Assembly: GCA_004020875.1 (NCBI GenBank)
Contig: SAPZ01000010.1
Coordinates: forward strand, 156,371-220,370
Direction of reading: 5' to 3'
Origin: Mesorhizobium sp.
Lineage (GTDB): Bacteria > Pseudomonadota > Alphaproteobacteria > Rhizobiales > Rhizobiaceae
DNA: 64,000 nucleotides
Shown here one piece after another: positions 1 to 8,627 of the stretch (its first letter is position 1; each line of letters begins with the position of its first letter). A program made the position numbers and the translations under genes. The notes beneath the pieces were generated by a model. That model worked only from the letters and a program-made list of their open reading frames with translations, was not told where the DNA came from and made no database searches.

Positions 1-812
1 ACCTTGTCGAACTCGGCCTTGACCGTCTCGTTCTGGTAGGAGGCGACCAGCGTCTTCACCCAGGGCTCGTTCTCGTTGCCGGCCTTGACCGCGATGAAGT
101 TGCGGTAGGGATTGTCGGCCACCGGCTCCTGCGCGATGCGGATTTCAGGGCCGAGGCCGCTCTTCAGCGCCCAGTCGGTGTTGACGACCGCGGCATCGAG
201 ATCGTCCGCCGAGCGGCCGACGATGCCGGCGTCGAGCTCCTTGATCTCGAGCTTCTTGGGGTTGTCGGCAATGTCGGCGGTGGTGGCCAGGATGCCGGTG
301 CCGTCCTTCAGCTTGATGAGGCCCTCATGCTCCAGCACATGCAGCGCGCGGCCCTCGTTGGACGGATCGTTGGGCAGGCCGATGACAGCGCCTTCCGGCA
401 GGTCGGCGACCTTGGCATGCTTCTTCGAATAGAGACCGATCGGCCAAACGCCCGTATAGCCGACCGGAACGATGTGATAACCTTGCGTCTTGATCTGGTT
501 GTCGAGATAGGGCTTGTGCTGGAAGGCGTTGGCATCGATCTCGCCGCGCTCCAGCGCCTCGTTGGGCTGGGTGTAATCGTTGAAGACTACGGTCTCGATC
601 GTCAGCCCTTTCTTGGCCGCCTCGGCGGTGACGACGCGCCAGACATCCTCATCCTCGCCGCTGATGATGCCGACCTTGATTGCCTTCTTGTCCTCGGCGA
701 AGGACGGCGACGGTCCAGTGAGGCCGATGAAGGCCAATGTTGTGGCGAGAAGTGCCGCCAGTCCGGCGCGCCTGGTGATTGACGTAAGGAGAGAATTTGA
801 AGCGTCGGACAT
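1..812 (-). CDS. metQ: MetQ/NlpA-family methionine-type ABC transporter binding protein, 3' end cut by window
   Basis: Periplasmic solute-binding component of a D/L-methionine-type ABC importer. Translating the minus strand from the ATG at 812 gives about 270 residues that run off the window edge, so only the last few residues are missing. The N-terminus is a hydrophobic Sec signal ending near SFAED at residues 38-42. It has no lipobox Cys, so it is probably soluble rather than a lipoprotein. The mature part begins KVGIISGEDEDVW and contains FNDYTQPNEAL and IDANAFQHKPYL, the typical NlpA/MetQ segments. The ATPase and permease (MetN, MetI) would be expected beyond position 1, but this cannot be seen. 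No SAM riboswitch is recognisable upstream. The family assignment is firm; methionine as substrate is inferred from family. Confidence 0.9.
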   Translation of the reverse strand, partial: MSDASNSLLTSITRRAGLAALLATTLAFIGLTGPSPSFAEDKKAIKVGIISGEDEDVWRVVTAEAAKKGLTIETVVFNDYTQPNEALERGEIDANAFQHKPYLDNQIKTQGYHIVPVGYTGVWPIGLYSKKHAKVADLPEGAVIGLPNDPSNEGRALHVLEHEGLIKLKDGTGILATTADIADNPKKLEIKELDAGIVGRSADDLDAAVVNTDWALKSGLGPEIRIAQEPVADNPYRNFIAVKAGNENEPWVKTLVASYQNETVKAEFDK

Positions 813-1026
813 GATGCGTTCCTTGCGATCCCGAAATCATTGCGGCCTGGCGGAATGCGAAGCCTTGGTATCAAGCATCACCAATGCTGCCCGCTCGGGC
901 AAAGAAGCGCATTTCCTCTCGGATGGGAGGCGGAAAATATTCTCTCAAAGATTTTATGACTTGGAGCACATCGACCGCTGGCGAGCGAATATCGACCGCG
1001 AGGCGATGGAAGCTTGCGCGCCTAAG
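813..1026. other. gene-free leader upstream of metQ
   Basis: No convincing reading frame on either strand. It should contain the metQ promoter on the minus strand. An AT-rich patch at 936-960 is the only promoter-like stretch. I looked for SAM-I and SAM-II riboswitch cores and did not find them. Confidence 0.4.
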
Positions 1027-1125
1027 GCGCGTCGCGCTGAACCGGATTCAGGCGACGCGCTTTAAGTGTTTGTTTGATGCATGTCGTTGTTCCGGAACCG
1101 CTGCACACTTCTGGGCGACATGCAT
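1027..1125. repeat. two-hairpin interspersed repeat of the Rhizobiales type
   Basis: Two adjacent perfect inverted repeats. GCGCGTCGC (1027-1035) pairs with GCGACGCGC (1052-1060), and ATGCATGTCG (1077-1086) pairs with CGACATGCAT (1116-1125). The second stem runs into the stop codon of the racemase gene, so it may also end that transcript. I recognise this arrangement, from memory, as a common extragenic repeat in Mesorhizobium-like genomes. Confidence 0.65.
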
Positions 1126-1922
1126 TAGGAAGCCCGCCGGGTGACACGCAAGGACGGCCGGCCGGCCGCCGGCAGCGATGCGACGGTGGGCAGGCCCCGC
1201 GCTTCCTGGACAGGGTAGCCCAGTCGTTGCAGGCTGGCCCGCGCCAGCGCGGCATTGCTGTCGATGACGACCAGACCGTTCGTGTCGCCGAGGCTGGCCG
1301 CGACGACGGACAGTTCAGTGCAGCCGAGAAGTGCAACATCTGCGCCGGCCATTTGCGCCAGATGAAGCGCGCGCTCGGTCTCGGCAGCGGCTTGCGCGAT
1401 CGACCCGGCCTTAACGAGCATGATCGCGCGGTCGACGCGTTCTTGGAACTCCGCGTCCGCCGGCAAGCAGACCTCGAATCCTGCCGCCGATATCCTGTTC
1501 TGATAGAAGCCGGATACAAGCGTGCCCCGGGTTGCGAGGTTCGCAACCCTGCCCCGGTCCAGGCCGCGGCGGATTTCTGCCGTCACCGCATCGCCGATGT
1601 GGATGATCTTGGCTCGCGAGTCCGCCGCCAGCTTATCGTACCAATGATGGGCGGTGTTGCAAGGCATAGCTATGCAGGCGACGCCGAGATCGTTGAGCGT
1701 TGCGATCGCGGCCTGCAGCGGCGCTAGCGGCCCGTCATGACCGGCCAGGATCGCTTCGGTCCTGTCGGGCAGTTGCGGCACGCTGAGCATGACGGAAGGC
1801 ACATGCTCGTTGTCGCGCAGCGCCTCGGTCATCCGCGTCAGCTTGAAGTAGAAGTCGGCCGACGCCAGCGGCCCGAGACCGCCGATTATGCCGAGCTGGG
1901 GTCGAATGCCGTCGTCGATCAT
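1125..1922 (-). CDS. aspartate/glutamate racemase family protein
   Basis: Cofactor-independent amino-acid racemase of the Asp/Glu racemase superfamily, 265 residues. The two catalytic cysteines are present in their usual contexts: Cys88 in MPCNTAHH and Cys201 in LLGCTEL. The N-terminus IGGLGPLAS is the family's substrate-binding loop. The ATG overlaps the stop of the transporter gene by four bases, so the two are translationally coupled. With the upstream binding protein and carrier it suggests uptake and stereo-inversion of an acidic amino acid, probably aspartate or glutamate. Substrate is inferred; fold and catalytic residues are seen. Confidence 0.85.
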   Translation of the reverse strand: MIDDGIRPQLGIIGGLGPLASADFYFKLTRMTEALRDNEHVPSVMLSVPQLPDRTEAILAGHDGPLAPLQAAIATLNDLGVACIAMPCNTAHHWYDKLAADSRAKIIHIGDAVTAEIRRGLDRGRVANLATRGTLVSGFYQNRISAAGFEVCLPADAEFQERVDRAIMLVKAGSIAQAAAETERALHLAQMAGADVALLGCTELSVVAASLGDTNGLVVIDSNAALARASLQRLGYPVQEARGLPTVASLPAAGRPSLRVTRRAS

Positions 1923-3283
1923 CGGGCGGGCTCGGCTTCGAGCTCTTGCGCGACGGTTTCAGCGCCCTGCGCCGCCTCCCGATGGCTGGGCGCGATCATT
2001 GCCGTGCTTGCGGCCACAGTGGAGACGCTGGACAGCGTCATCAGCGTGTCCACGGCCGCATCCACCGCGACGAACAGGGCAAACGCCGCCTCGAAGGGCA
2101 ACTTGAGGTAGCCGCAGACGATGGACATCTGGGACAGGATGAGCAGGCTGCCCATGCCGCCGGTCGTCAGCGCCAGAAGCGCCGAGACGATGCCGACGAG
2201 CAGCAGATCCGGGATTGCCAGCTGATGGCCGTAGAGCTGGGCGATGAACAGGGTGCCCGAGGTGTAGACCAGTGCCGGCCCGGTCCGCAGCAGGGCCGCC
2301 TGCAGCGGCACGAGCAGCTCGACCACCACCAGATTGAAGCGTAGCCGCTCGCTCAAAAGATTGATGACCCAGGGCAGCGAGGCGACCGTGGAGCGCGTCG
2401 TGATGGCAACCATCAGAAGCGGCTGAAGGGTCTTGATCGTGGCCCAGTAGCTTCGCCGCGACCTGATGGCGATAATTGCGAACGCGCCGGCCAGGAATGT
2501 CAGGCAGGAAAGGCCCATCACCAGCAGATACCAGCCCATCAGCATCAGCGGCTTGGTGCCGGTCGACGCGGTTTGGTCGGCGATCAGGACGAAGGTTGCG
2601 AAGGGCAGTCCCCAGACGAACCAGTTGGTCAGCACCGTGCAGGCCCGGTACACCGCGTTGAGCGCCTGTGAGAGGCTCAGCGACGAGGGCTGGGGGATCT
2701 TGCCCATCGCGAGCCCGAAAAGCAGGCAGAACAAAAGGACCTGAATGGTCTGGCCCGACGCCAGCGCGTTGAAGACGTTGTTTGGCACCAGATCCAGGAA
2801 GATCGAATGTCCGCCGTTCGGGTCACCGGTGGGCGGTGGCGGCTGGAACGGGAAGGCGAGATCGGTGGAGACGCTGCCTTGCGAATTGATGAACTCGCCG
2901 AGCTCGATGCGCGACTGCGGGTTCTCGATCTGGCCGGGCTTGAGGATCAGCGAATAGGTGCCGCTGACCAGCACGGCGAGGAACGACACAACCAGGACGG
3001 CCATGCCGACCTTGCCGAGATAGCGGACCGATTTCGGGTCCTGGACCATCGCGGTGATCGAGAAGATCACGGACGAGACCAGATAGGGCAGGACGACCAT
3101 CTTGAGGAAATTCAGGTAGACCTGCGCGACGGGGCTGATCGCATGGGCGAAGGCCGGGTAATAGAGTCCGCACAGGATCCCGGACAAGATCATGATGATC
3201 GTCGTCAACGGCGAGCGCAGGATGCGCTTTGCCGCCAGGCGCCAATCGAGAGGCATGGGTGCGGCTGCATCCGAGACGGCCAT
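1919..3283 (-). CDS. divergent DAACS-family (GltP/DctA-like) secondary transporter
   Basis: Integral inner-membrane protein of 454 residues resembling dicarboxylate/amino acid:cation symporters, with about eight hydrophobic segments and the typical opening NFLKMVVLPYLVSSV (58-72). Hallmark coupling motifs have changed. The Ser-rich HP1 tip reads TTRSTVASLP (295-304). The segment where NMDGT is expected reads LLRTGPA (331-337). The last helix keeps two Asp (408, 412) but lacks the Arg and Asn of the usual DRxxDxxRTxxNV motif. It lies 2 bp after a family-3 binding protein and overlaps the racemase by 4 bp. A binding protein beside a DAACS carrier is unusual. Substrate and ion coupling may differ from GltP. 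Confidence 0.8.
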   Translation of the reverse strand: MAVSDAAAPMPLDWRLAAKRILRSPLTTIIMILSGILCGLYYPAFAHAISPVAQVYLNFLKMVVLPYLVSSVIFSITAMVQDPKSVRYLGKVGMAVLVVSFLAVLVSGTYSLILKPGQIENPQSRIELGEFINSQGSVSTDLAFPFQPPPPTGDPNGGHSIFLDLVPNNVFNALASGQTIQVLLFCLLFGLAMGKIPQPSSLSLSQALNAVYRACTVLTNWFVWGLPFATFVLIADQTASTGTKPLMLMGWYLLVMGLSCLTFLAGAFAIIAIRSRRSYWATIKTLQPLLMVAITTRSTVASLPWVINLLSERLRFNLVVVELLVPLQAALLRTGPALVYTSGTLFIAQLYGHQLAIPDLLLVGIVSALLALTTGGMGSLLILSQMSIVCGYLKLPFEAAFALFVAVDAAVDTLMTLSSVSTVAASTAMIAPSHREAAQGAETVAQELEAEPAR

Positions 3284-3285
3284 CG

Positions 3286-4128
3286 TCAGGCTTTGCTCCC
3301 CTGGCGATAGCGCGCGATGATCTCGTCGGTGCTGAGGACCTGCTGGCCTCGCGCGAGATCAAGATAGAGATCGACAAAGGCGGCAAGATGCGGATTGGCC
3401 GGACTGACGCCGACCGCGATCGTGTCGACCTTGTCGGTCAGCGTGATCGAGCGCGCGACCACCGTCATCGACGGATCGTCGACCATCAGCTTCTTGATCT
3501 CGAAATCATCGCGATAGGCAAGGTCGATCATGCCGTTGCGGATCGCGTCGATAACCGTGTTCCAGCCCGCGAAGCGCTGGATCGTGGCGTGCGGAAAGGT
3601 CGTCGCCGCATACGTGGCGAAGGACGAGCCTTCGATCACGCCGAGTTCGCCGGAGAAATCGCGGATGATCTGTTCAGGCGGCTTGCCTTGCGTTATGCGC
3701 GCCAGGTTCACGCGGTTGGCAAGCAGACCCTGATGCAGCATTGCGTAAGGCCGGGAATAGAGGATCGAGCGGCCGCGCTGAAGCGTGCGGCTGAGCTTGC
3801 CGATCGCCAGGTCCGCCTGGCCGGACGTCAGCTTTTGCACCATGCCATCGAAGGTCATGGCGGACCGGTCGAATACGGGTTCGACGCCAAGCTCCGCGGC
3901 TATGCCGCGCGCAAGGTCCATGTCGATGCCCTTGTCGCCTGAGCCGTCGGCCGGAAAGAACGGATCGGAGGCGAAAGCCGGCATGGCGATGCGCAGCTTG
4001 TTGTCGCTCACGATGGGTCTTGGAGCATTTTGCGCCTGGGCCGGCGTGGCTACGGCTTGCGCCTGCGCGATCAGTAGCCCTCCGCCTCCGGCTGCAAACA
4101 GCGTGCGACGTGTAAGCGGCATGCCCAT
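3286..4128 (-). CDS. family-3 extracellular solute-binding protein (amino-acid type)
   Basis: Periplasmic binding protein of 280 residues. I chose the ATG at 4128, or 4122, because it opens directly into an export signal (TRRTLFAAGGGGLL, then AQAQ near 30); the upstream extension to 4248 is polar and Cys-rich and does not look like a signal. The twin-Arg RRTLF resembles a Tat motif. The mature protein has SBP_bac_3 features: DNKLRIAMPAF, GIDMDLARGIAAELG and GVIEGSSFATY. No ABC permease or ATPase is nearby; the next gene is a DAACS-type carrier, which suggests a binding-protein-assisted secondary transporter or a sensory role. Confidence 0.82.
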   Translation of the reverse strand: MGMPLTRRTLFAAGGGGLLIAQAQAVATPAQAQNAPRPIVSDNKLRIAMPAFASDPFFPADGSGDKGIDMDLARGIAAELGVEPVFDRSAMTFDGMVQKLTSGQADLAIGKLSRTLQRGRSILYSRPYAMLHQGLLANRVNLARITQGKPPEQIIRDFSGELGVIEGSSFATYAATTFPHATIQRFAGWNTVIDAIRNGMIDLAYRDDFEIKKLMVDDPSMTVVARSITLTDKVDTIAVGVSPANPHLAAFVDLYLDLARGQQVLSTDEIIARYRQGSKA

Positions 4129-4325
4129 TCTCAATTCGCGCAGCAGAGCCGGACAACAATTCTGACCAAACCGCAGTATGCATGCCAAAGTTAAGTAAAG
4201 GTATCTTTTATTTTTCGCTTTCTTACATTGCCAACCGCTAAAAGGCATCCGGAATATGCAGACCTGCTAACATAACGCAGCCGCGGCGGGGCGCCTTATT
4301 GTAAGGTCCATGCAAGTGTGGGCCG

Positions 4326-5015
4326 TCAGAACGTCTCGACCCAGGGCCTCAGTTCGACCTCAAAGCTCCAGGCGCTGCGATGCTGGCGATGGACGGCGAG
4401 GTAGGTCTCGGCGATCGCGACGGGCGAGAGGCGGCGGTCCGGACGTTCGGGCTCGGGCGCCTGACCGGCCGGCTCGATCTGGCCGTCGATGATGAAATGC
4501 GCGACATGGATGTTCTTCGGCGCAAGCTCGCGTGCCATCGATTGCGCCAGCCCGCGCAGGCCGAATTTCGGCATAGCGAAGCCGGCCGAGCCGGAGAAGC
4601 CCTTGAGGCTTGCGGTGGCGCCGGTGAACAGGATCGAGCCGGAGCCGCGCGCAAGAAGCCGGCGCGCCGCCTGCTGGCCGACCAGGAAGCCGCCATAGGC
4701 GCCGACGAGCAGAGCTTGCTTGACCGCGACGGGATCGAGCTCGGCGATCGGCCCGCGCGTGCGGCCGCTGGCATTGAAGACGGCGATTTCGAGCGAGCCC
4801 GCCTTGTCGACCGCCCCGAACAGCCGCTCGACGGAAGCCGCGTCCGACACATCGGTTTCGACGGCCACCGCGCCGGTTTCCTTGACCAGCGCACCCAGCT
4901 TGTCGACATTGCGCGCGGCAAGGACGACGCGGAAACCCTCCCTGGAGAGAAGCCGCGCCAGCGAAGCGCTCAGCCCGGAGCCGGCGCCCGCGATCACTGC
5001 AACATTGGCTGCCAT
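4326..5015 (-). CDS. SDR family oxidoreductase
   Basis: Short-chain dehydrogenase/reductase-like protein of 229 residues. The ATG at 5015 is chosen because AAGGAGA lies just upstream and the protein then opens with AVIAGAGSGLSASLA, a Rossmann dinucleotide-binding loop. VFNASG stands where NNAG is usual. The canonical YxxxK is not clean: the segment is GFAMPKFGLRGLAQSMAREL, with Phe where Tyr is expected and Lys kept. It may therefore be a divergent or non-redox SDR. It stands alone, divergent from anmK with 187 bp between. Substrate unknown. Confidence 0.8.
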   Translation of the reverse strand: MAANVAVIAGAGSGLSASLARLLSREGFRVVLAARNVDKLGALVKETGAVAVETDVSDAASVERLFGAVDKAGSLEIAVFNASGRTRGPIAELDPVAVKQALLVGAYGGFLVGQQAARRLLARGSGSILFTGATASLKGFSGSAGFAMPKFGLRGLAQSMARELAPKNIHVAHFIIDGQIEPAGQAPEPERPDRRLSPVAIAETYLAVHRQHRSAWSFEVELRPWVETF

Positions 5016-5202
5016 GGCATTTTCTCCTTGGGACAGGTCGGTATCGGTCGGCAGGTTCGCGCCTTCAGCGGCAAGAGACAAGAATGTGGTTGCTCGATTT
5101 TCGCCCTTTGGCGCAAAAGGCCGCCTGCTTGGCCGCGGCGAAAGGCTTGCCTGCCGCGCCGATCCGTCCGACACGTGATGAAGGGCGATTCGAGGAAGGA
5201 CC

Positions 5203-6318
5203 ATGGAACCAATCTGGGCCGTCGGCCTGATGACCGGCACGGTGCTCGACGGCAATATCGACGTGGCGCTGATCAAGACGGATGGCGAGCGCATCGCCGA
5301 CACCGGCACCTACACGCTGGCCCCCTACCCGCAGTCGATTCGCGCCCTGCTCGAAGAGACGCTGCGCCAGGCGCGCATCTGGAATTTCGAGGGACCGGAG
5401 CCGGCGATCTTTCGCGAGGCAGAGGAGGCGCTGACTCGCGCGCAGTCGGCGGCGGTCAGGGATCTGGTCGAGAGCCAGGGTATGAGCATGGCCGATATCG
5501 GCGTCGTCGGCTTCCACGGCCAGACCGTGCTGCATCGCGCCCCGCAGCCGGGACGGATTGGCCGCACGCGCCAACTCGGCGATGGCCAGTTGATGGCTTC
5601 GCTGCTTGGAACCAAGGTCGCCTATGATTTCCGCTCGGCCGATGTCGCGGCGGGTGGGCAAGGCGCGCCTCTGGCCGCCGCCTATCATGCGGCGCTGCTG
5701 AAAGAAGCCGATCCGAGCGGCGACACCGCCGTGCTCAATCTCGGCGGCGTCGGCAACATCACATGGTGGGACGGCAAGGACAGCATCATCGCCTTCGACA
5801 CCGGTCCGGCTAACGCGCCGGTTAATGATTTCATCAAGGCGAAGGGCCTCGGCGAGATGGATCGCGGCGGCAGGCTGGCGGCTGCCGGCAAGGTCGATGA
5901 GGAACGGCTCGCCAGGCTCTTGCAGCATCCGTATCTGACGAAGCCCTACCCGAAATCGCTCGACCGCTTCGACTTCACCGCGGCGATGGCCGACGGGCTG
6001 GATGCCGAGGATGGCGCCGCTACGCTGACGGCCTTCACCGTGTCGGCGGTCGGCAAGGCGCTCGACCTGTTGCCACGCCGGCCGAAGCGGCTGGCGGTCA
6101 GCGGCGGCGGCCGCCACAACCCGACGATGATGACGATGCTCGAACGCCGCGCCGGCGTCGAGGTGATGCAGGCCGAGACGCTTGGATGGAAGGGCGACGC
6201 GGTGGAAGCGGAATGTTTTGCTTTCCTCGCCGTGCGCGTGCTGCGCGGCCTGCCGATCAGCTTTCCGAGCACGACCGGCGCGCCCGAGCCGCTGCGCGGC
6301 GGAAGGCTGGCGGGCTAG
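5203..6318 (+). CDS. anmK: anhydro-N-acetylmuramic acid kinase
   Basis: Cytoplasmic peptidoglycan-recycling kinase, 371 residues, the usual length. It opens the 1,6-anhydro ring of anhydroMurNAc and phosphorylates it to MurNAc-6-phosphate. Supporting motifs are [21 protein letters not shown] near 6-26 (the family's ATP-binding start), [21 protein letters not shown] and [14 protein letters not shown] purine-rich ribosome site (AGGAAGGA) precedes the ATG. No MurQ or other recycling gene is adjacent. Confidence 0.95.
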   Translation: MEPIWAVGLMTGTVLDGNIDVALIKTDGERIADTGTYTLAPYPQSIRALLEETLRQARIWNFEGPEPAIFREAEEALTRAQSAAVRDLVESQGMSMADIGVVGFHGQTVLHRAPQPGRIGRTRQLGDGQLMASLLGTKVAYDFRSADVAAGGQGAPLAAAYHAALLKEADPSGDTAVLNLGGVGNITWWDGKDSIIAFDTGPANAPVNDFIKAKGLGEMDRGGRLAAAGKVDEERLARLLQHPYLTKPYPKSLDRFDFTAAMADGLDAEDGAATLTAFTVSAVGKALDLLPRRPKRLAVSGGGRHNPTMMTMLERRAGVEVMQAETLGWKGDAVEAECFAFLAVRVLRGLPISFPSTTGAPEPLRGGRLAG

Positions 6319-6326
6319 TTTGTTTT

Positions 6327-6373
6327 GACGCAATTCCGGACGGAAAACCGCTCCACACTTTTCCTGGATTGCT
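6327..6373. repeat. short imperfect hairpin repeat between convergent genes
   Basis: Shares the sequence pattern gcaat-tcc-gga...ggaaaaccgct...acactt...cctgga-ttgctc with 9155-9200. The ends pair imperfectly (CAATTCCGG with CCTGGATTG). It fills the gap between convergent anmK and the acetyltransferase gene and could act as a bidirectional terminator. Confidence 0.6.
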
Positions 6374-6796
6374 CTAAGGCAGCTTCTTCTGCAGGAAGAC
6401 GCGGCGGCGGCCGATGGGGAAATCCGGCAATTCGCCGAACGGCTTGTAGCCTTGGCGCTCGTAGACCTTCTCAGCGGTTGGACTGAAAGTGTCAATCCAG
6501 GCGCCGTGGCACCCGCGCACGACAGCCTCCCGTTCGGCGGCTTCGAGCATGCTGGCGGCCATGCGCCGTCCGCGCAGCTTCTCGTCGACCCATAGCCACT
6601 GCACATAAAGCCAGCCCCAGGCAGTGTAACCGGAAGTGCCGGCGGCGATCGCGCCGTGCTCGTCGCGTACAAAGACAACGAGAGGCTTCCTGCCTGAGGG
6701 GCCGACGTCGGCATCATTGAAAGCGGTGAGGCTTCCGCCCAGGAAAGCGAGGTCCTGCGGCAAAGGCTCGGCGGTGATCTCGAGCGTCGTCTTCAT
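6374..6796 (-). CDS. GNAT family N-acetyltransferase
   Basis: Acetyl-CoA-dependent N-acetyltransferase of 140 residues, a single GNAT domain. The acetyl-CoA pyrophosphate loop reads KLRGRRMAASML (about 74-85) after the strand WLYVQWLWVDE, and the C-terminal YERQGYKPFGEL segment is typical. The acceptor substrate cannot be deduced. It is convergent with anmK across a hairpin repeat. Confidence 0.85.
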   Translation of the reverse strand: MKTTLEITAEPLPQDLAFLGGSLTAFNDADVGPSGRKPLVVFVRDEHGAIAAGTSGYTAWGWLYVQWLWVDEKLRGRRMAASMLEAAEREAVVRGCHGAWIDTFSPTAEKVYERQGYKPFGELPDFPIGRRRVFLQKKLP

Positions 6797-6854
6797 CGGC
6801 TGCGACTCCGGTTCGCAAGCCAGCCTTAGCGAAGGTGTGACGGCAGATGCAAGC

Positions 6855-8039
6855 CTATTGCCGGGTCGACGACCGCCATGCCGCCGCGCCGGCCGCCACC
6901 AGCATCAGTCCCGCCGCGATCAGGGCGCAATTGGCGAAGCCGAGGCTTGTGTAGAGCGGGCCGAAGCCCGCTGTGCCGACGGTGACGGCGAGATAAGTGA
7001 CCGCGCTGTTCAGGCCCATGATGGTGCCGCGCCGCGACGGGTCGAGCGCGGTGAGACGCATGACCAGCACGTTCAGACCGAAATGATTGGCAAGGCCCCA
7101 GACGGCGATTGTCGCGATCAACGGGCCGAAGCCGCCGCTCGCCAGCGCGATCGCGACATAGACGGCCGCAACGAGCAGATAGGCGAAGGGCATGACGCGA
7201 CGCGCGCCGAGCCGGTCGATGACGCCATCGAGCAAGGCTGCCGCGCCGAAGCCCATGCCGTAGGCGACCGCCGCCAGGCCGTTGGCGCTGACCGGCTCGC
7301 CGAGGGCTTCGTGGAGATGATCGCCGAGATAGCCGTAGACGCCGTAGAAGGCGGTCATGAAGGCGCCGCAGGCAATGAGGAGCGGCAGGATGCCGGGAAC
7401 GGCGAGCGCGCCGAGCGGCGACGGCGCGGGGCCGCCCTTCCTGGTGTCATGCAGCGAACTCATACCCAGGCCGGCAACGGCCGCTCCCGCGAGAAGCGCG
7501 ACGGCCGCGAAGACGGCGCGCCAGTGGACGAGATCGGCGAGCACCGCCGACAGCGAGACGCCGGCGACCATGGAAAGCGTCCAGCCGGTCAGCACGACAC
7601 CGATGGTGCCGCTCTCGCGGCCGGGCGGCGCGATCGCGGCCGAGCTGGCATAGATCGCCGGCATGGCGATGCCTGCGGCAATGCCGGCAACGAACTGGGC
7701 AGCAACCAGCGCCATCACCGTCGGTGCGAGCGCGCTGGCGACCAGCGCCAGGGCCAGCAGCAGCAATGCGCCCTGCAGCATGCGGCGCGCACCGATTCGG
7801 TCGATGTAGCGGGCAAGGAAGAGCGCGCTGGCCGACGTGCCGAGGCCGAAAGCGGCGGCCGCCGTCATCACCCCCGGCACACTGGCGCCGAACGATGCCG
7901 CGACGGCAGGCGCGATGGGTCCCAGAACCAGCGAATTGGAGCCGATGACGGCGATGCAGACCGTCAGCAGATAGGCGGCGGCCGGGATCGGCGCGCGCGG
8001 CGCCTCGGCTGCAATAGCCAATTGATTGCTGTTCGACAT
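6855..8039 (-). CDS. MFS transporter, DHA1-like
   Basis: Inner-membrane major facilitator of 394 residues with about twelve hydrophobic segments. The loop between helices 2 and 3 reads ARYIDRIGARRMLQGALLLL (a degenerate GxxxDRxGRR motif), and LDGVIDRLGARRVMPFAYLL repeats it in the second half. This resembles drug or sugar efflux proteins of the DHA1 type. It is divergent from an Lrp/AsnC regulator with only 48 bp between the starts, so it is the likely target of that regulator and may export an amino acid or related compound. Confidence 0.85.
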   Translation of the reverse strand: MSNSNQLAIAAEAPRAPIPAAAYLLTVCIAVIGSNSLVLGPIAPAVAASFGASVPGVMTAAAAFGLGTSASALFLARYIDRIGARRMLQGALLLLALALVASALAPTVMALVAAQFVAGIAAGIAMPAIYASSAAIAPPGRESGTIGVVLTGWTLSMVAGVSLSAVLADLVHWRAVFAAVALLAGAAVAGLGMSSLHDTRKGGPAPSPLGALAVPGILPLLIACGAFMTAFYGVYGYLGDHLHEALGEPVSANGLAAVAYGMGFGAAALLDGVIDRLGARRVMPFAYLLVAAVYVAIALASGGFGPLIATIAVWGLANHFGLNVLVMRLTALDPSRRGTIMGLNSAVTYLAVTVGTAGFGPLYTSLGFANCALIAAGLMLVAAGAAAWRSSTRQ

Positions 8040-8054
8040 ATATCCATAATGGCC

Positions 8055-8087
8055 GAATTAAATTCCGTAGCAATGGAGAATTTCCAT
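8055..8087. promoter_or_regulatory. dyad symmetries in the MFS/Lrp divergent promoter
   Basis: GAATT-A-AATTC (8055-8065) and ATGGA-N5-TCCAT (8073-8087) are inverted repeats in the 48-bp gap between two divergent genes. They are reasonable candidates for binding by the adjacent Lrp-type regulator. The second dyad also contains the ribosome site of the regulator, so binding there could repress its own gene. Inference only. Confidence 0.35.
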
Positions 8088-8627
8088 ATGGACGCAGAAA
8101 CAGATGACATTCAGCGGAACAAGCAACCAGCCCGCGAGATCGACCCGATCGACCGAAAGATATTAGGCGTTCTGGTCGAGGACGCGACCATCAGCTATGC
8201 CGATCTGGGCGAGCGCGTTGGCCTGTCGCCGCCGGCGGCGCATGAGCGGGTCAAGCGGCTGAAGCGCAGCGGCGCCATCCGCGCCACATCGGCGATCATC
8301 GATCCGAGGGCGGTGAAGAAGCCGCTGCTTGCCTTCGTGCATATCGACACCAGGGGTTGGGGCAAGACGCCGGAGCTGATGGCGGTCTCGAAATATCCCG
8401 AGGTCGAGGAAATCCACACGGTCGCCGGCGACACCTGCGTGCTGCTCAAGGTGCGCACCGAGGACACGCGCGCGCTGGAGGGCCTGCTGGGCCGTCTGTA
8501 CGACACGCCCGGAGTCACCTCGACGCGCAGCTATGTCGTGCTGTCGACCTATCTCGAGCGTCCGGTGCAGCCGGAGATCACGAGCGAATTTCCCGCGCCC
8601 AAGCACATGGCAAACCCCATGTATTAG
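8088..8627 (+). CDS. Lrp/AsnC family transcriptional regulator
   Basis: DNA-binding regulator of 179 residues. The ATG at 8088 is chosen because GGAGA sits 8 bp upstream; in-frame ATGs at 8049 and 8073 are possible. An N-terminal winged HTH (DPIDRKILGVLVEDATISYADLG then LSPPAAHERVKRLKRSG) is followed by a RAM effector domain (FVHIDTRGW, VEEIHTVAGDTCVLLKV). It is divergent from the MFS gene, the classic layout of an Lrp-type regulator controlling an exporter in response to an amino acid. The last 4 bp overlap the end of the convergent membrane-protein gene. Confidence 0.9.
   Translation: MDAETDDIQRNKQPAREIDPIDRKILGVLVEDATISYADLGERVGLSPPAAHERVKRLKRSGAIRATSAIIDPRAVKKPLLAFVHIDTRGWGKTPELMAVSKYPEVEEIHTVAGDTCVLLKVRTEDTRALEGLLGRLYDTPGVTSTRSYVVLSTYLERPVQPEITSEFPAPKHMANPMY

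Noticed and set aside
813-1026. SAM riboswitch upstream of metQ
   Set aside because: I found no SAM-I or SAM-II core sequence in this leader.
5065-6717. 550-residue minus-strand frame opposite anmK
   Set aside because: Antisense of anmK; low-complexity translation.
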